Assembly (NCBI GenBank): GCA_029571495.1
Contig: JAKPSO010000789.1
Location: forward strand, 1 to 6,199
Length of the DNA stretch: 6,199 bases
Direction: 5' to 3'
Origin: Pseudomonadota bacterium
Lineage (GTDB): Bacteria; Pseudomonadota; Gammaproteobacteria; Burkholderiales; Casimicrobiaceae
Numbering within the stretch: position 1 is the stretch's first letter; the number at the start of each line of letters is the position of its first letter. Of the stretch, positions 5,062 through 6,199 are shown piece by piece. The position numbers and the translations under genes were made by a program. The notes below the pieces were generated by a model. It ran no database searches. It had not been told where the DNA came from and saw nothing but the letters and a program-made list of their open reading frames with translations.

Positions 5062-6199
5062 CTAGTCTCGCAACCACGCCATATCCGGCATGGCTTCGAG
5101 TGTGGTGATAGCGCGTAGCCAAGCTGAGGACTTCTCGCGCGACAAGTCATTTGTGAGACGGGCAAACTTGTCCGACAGCGCATCACGCGAGAGTGGCCGT
5201 TCAGGCGCACCCGCAAAGCTGTCGCTCTCGCGCACAAATCGCCTACCGTCTTTAAGGGCAACAGTCAAAATCGAACACCAACCGGAGCGTGATTTTCCGT
5301 CGGCTGTCGGCTCGGCAAAGGGCCGTAGCGTGATGGCGGCGCAGGTTGACGCGATGGCACGATCGGTCAGCGCGTCGTCGTTGAACACGGCGGGATCGCT
5401 CGGGTCGCGATGCAGTGCAAGTGCGATGCAAAACGGCACGCTGTATTGCCCCTGCATGATGTCCGCCGGCTGGCGAATATCGTGATGGCCGAGCACCTTG
5501 TCGGCGACCTGTACGTCGATGCTTGCAACATCATTCGCTGTAAAGCGCTCGCTAAGCATGAGAGATCGCAACGATTCGATGGGGGTGTGCGCTGTGACGT
5601 GACAGGCGTACGCCTTGATGCAGATGCGACGCGTTTCCCAGCGCGTGCCGAGTTCAGCAGTTAGGCGTTCGGGTTCGCTGCGCTCGCAGTACGAACTCAG
5701 GAATCCAAATCGACCCTCAAGAATGGACTCGGGTCCTGCGAAGCCCGAATGCGCGAGCCGCGCGGCCAACACCCCCGCTTCTGACGCACGTCCCAGATGC
5801 AATCTTTTCACTTCTGTACCGTGCTCGGAGGCGGAAAATTCGAGCAAACCGCCTGACATGGAACCCGCGATTCCAAGCGCGTTTTCAAGTTGTTCCGCGC
5901 TGAGCCCCAGTACGACGCCGCTCGTAATGGCCGCGCCGTAGGGACCGGTGAGACCGGACGCATGAAAGCCTCTTTTCTCCGCCGTATGAAGCGAGGCGTC
6001 CCCAATGCGAAACATCACTTCGCAGCCAGCGATAAAGGCCAGCAGTAGGCGCTCACCGGAGGCGTTTTGCTCCTCGGCGAGAGCCAATGCAGCAGGCAAT
6101 AGTGTGGCCCCCGGGTGCACACCGGCGCCGGGCTTGCGCAGACTGTCTTGCTCGAACGCGTGCGCGAACGCACCGTTGGCGAGCGCCGCGAACGGCGCG
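5062..6199 (-). CDS. MmgE/PrpD-family protein, second divergent copy, N-terminus beyond right edge
   Basis: An open frame enters at the right edge and ends with TAG at 5062, giving 378 visible residues of an expected 450 or so. The GTG at 6120 is an internal valine: upstream codons continue in frame and encode the family motif ANGAFAHAFEQDS followed by VHPGATLLPAALALAEE. By visible residue, counterparts of ACOD1 catalytic positions (from memory) are E16 (Asp in ACOD1), H28, H79 in RGFHASG, K131 in VKRLHLG and K195 in IKAYACHVTAH. It keeps the histidines and lysines but differs from the other copy in the acidic motif, the lysine-motif surroundings (YACHVTAH versus YPCCGSTH) and the C-terminal part (HHDIRQPADIMQGQYSVPF). 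The two are therefore divergent paralogues, not a recent duplication, and probably catalyse different steps or act on different isomers. It lies 32 nt upstream of the receptor gene. Confidence 0.9.
   Translation of the reverse strand, partial: APFAALANGAFAHAFEQDSLRKPGAGVHPGATLLPAALALAEEQNASGERLLLAFIAGCEVMFRIGDASLHTAEKRGFHASGLTGPYGAAITSGVVLGLSAEQLENALGIAGSMSGGLLEFSASEHGTEVKRLHLGRASEAGVLAARLAHSGFAGPESILEGRFGFLSSYCERSEPERLTAELGTRWETRRICIKAYACHVTAHTPIESLRSLMLSERFTANDVASIDVQVADKVLGHHDIRQPADIMQGQYSVPFCIALALHRDPSDPAVFNDDALTDRAIASTCAAITLRPFAEPTADGKSRSGWCSILTVALKDGRRFVRESDSFAGAPERPLSRDALSDKFARLTNDLSREKSSAWLRAITTLEAMPDMAWLRD

Noticed and set aside
4361..5065. A 234-codon plus-strand open frame opposite the receptor gene
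   Set aside because: It is antisense to a clear Bug/TctC gene, arginine- and cysteine-rich with no recognisable domain, and has no convincing start context.
5030..5122. Upstream in-frame start for the receptor gene at 5122
   Set aside because: It would add 31 residues before the signal peptide and overlap the upstream gene by 61 nt. The ATG at 5029 has AAGGA at a good distance and places the Tat-like leader at the N-terminus.
6118..6120. GTG at 6120 as the start of the right-hand MmgE/PrpD gene
   Set aside because: The frame stays open to the window edge, and the upstream codons encode the conserved NGAFAHAFEQDS motif, so this is an internal valine in a gene truncated by the window.

Overview
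The window is a densely packed, single-strand piece of a bacterial chromosome or large replicon. All six genes read on the minus strand, from high to low coordinates. G+C is in the high 50s percent by eye. A periplasmic solute receptor of the Bug/TctC family beside MmgE/PrpD-family enzymes, an FCD-type GntR regulator and a fumarate-reductase-like flavoprotein is typical of Burkholderiales (Betaproteobacteria), where orphan Bug receptors are greatly expanded. The order is inferred from gene content; I cannot name a genus.

Layout in direction of transcription (right to left): (1) a partial MmgE/PrpD-family protein, 5062-6199, whose N-terminus lies beyond the right edge; (2) a Bug/TctC-type receptor with a Tat-like signal peptide, 4025-5029; (3) a second, complete MmgE/PrpD-family protein, 2590-4023; (4) an FAD-dependent dehydrogenase resembling tricarballylate dehydrogenase TcuA, 1100-2593; (5) a GntR/FCD transcription regulator, 429-1103; (6) the N-terminal 131 residues of a LysE/RhtB-type exporter, 1-394, cut by the left edge. 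Gaps are 32 nt, 1 nt, two 4-nt ATGA overlaps and 34 nt. This looks like one polycistronic unit whose promoter is to the right of the window. No intergenic stretch exceeds 34 nt, and I saw no RNA gene, mobile element, CRISPR or convincing terminator.

How the genes probably work together (inference): the receptor captures a carboxylate in the periplasm, and a TctAB-type membrane partner encoded elsewhere imports it. The flavoenzyme oxidises or reduces a C-C bond next to carboxylates. The two MmgE/PrpD proteins carry out dehydration/hydration, decarboxylation or epimerisation on the same kind of polycarboxylate. The GntR protein is co-expressed and probably senses a pathway acid through its metal-binding FCD domain. 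The exporter may relieve accumulation of a metabolite or may be an independent passenger. The combination does not match the characterised Salmonella tcu operon, which has TcuB, the MFS transporter TcuC and a LysR regulator. It also does not match the prp operon, which has PrpB and PrpC. The exact substrate is therefore open, and this catabolic cassette is the most interesting thing in the window.
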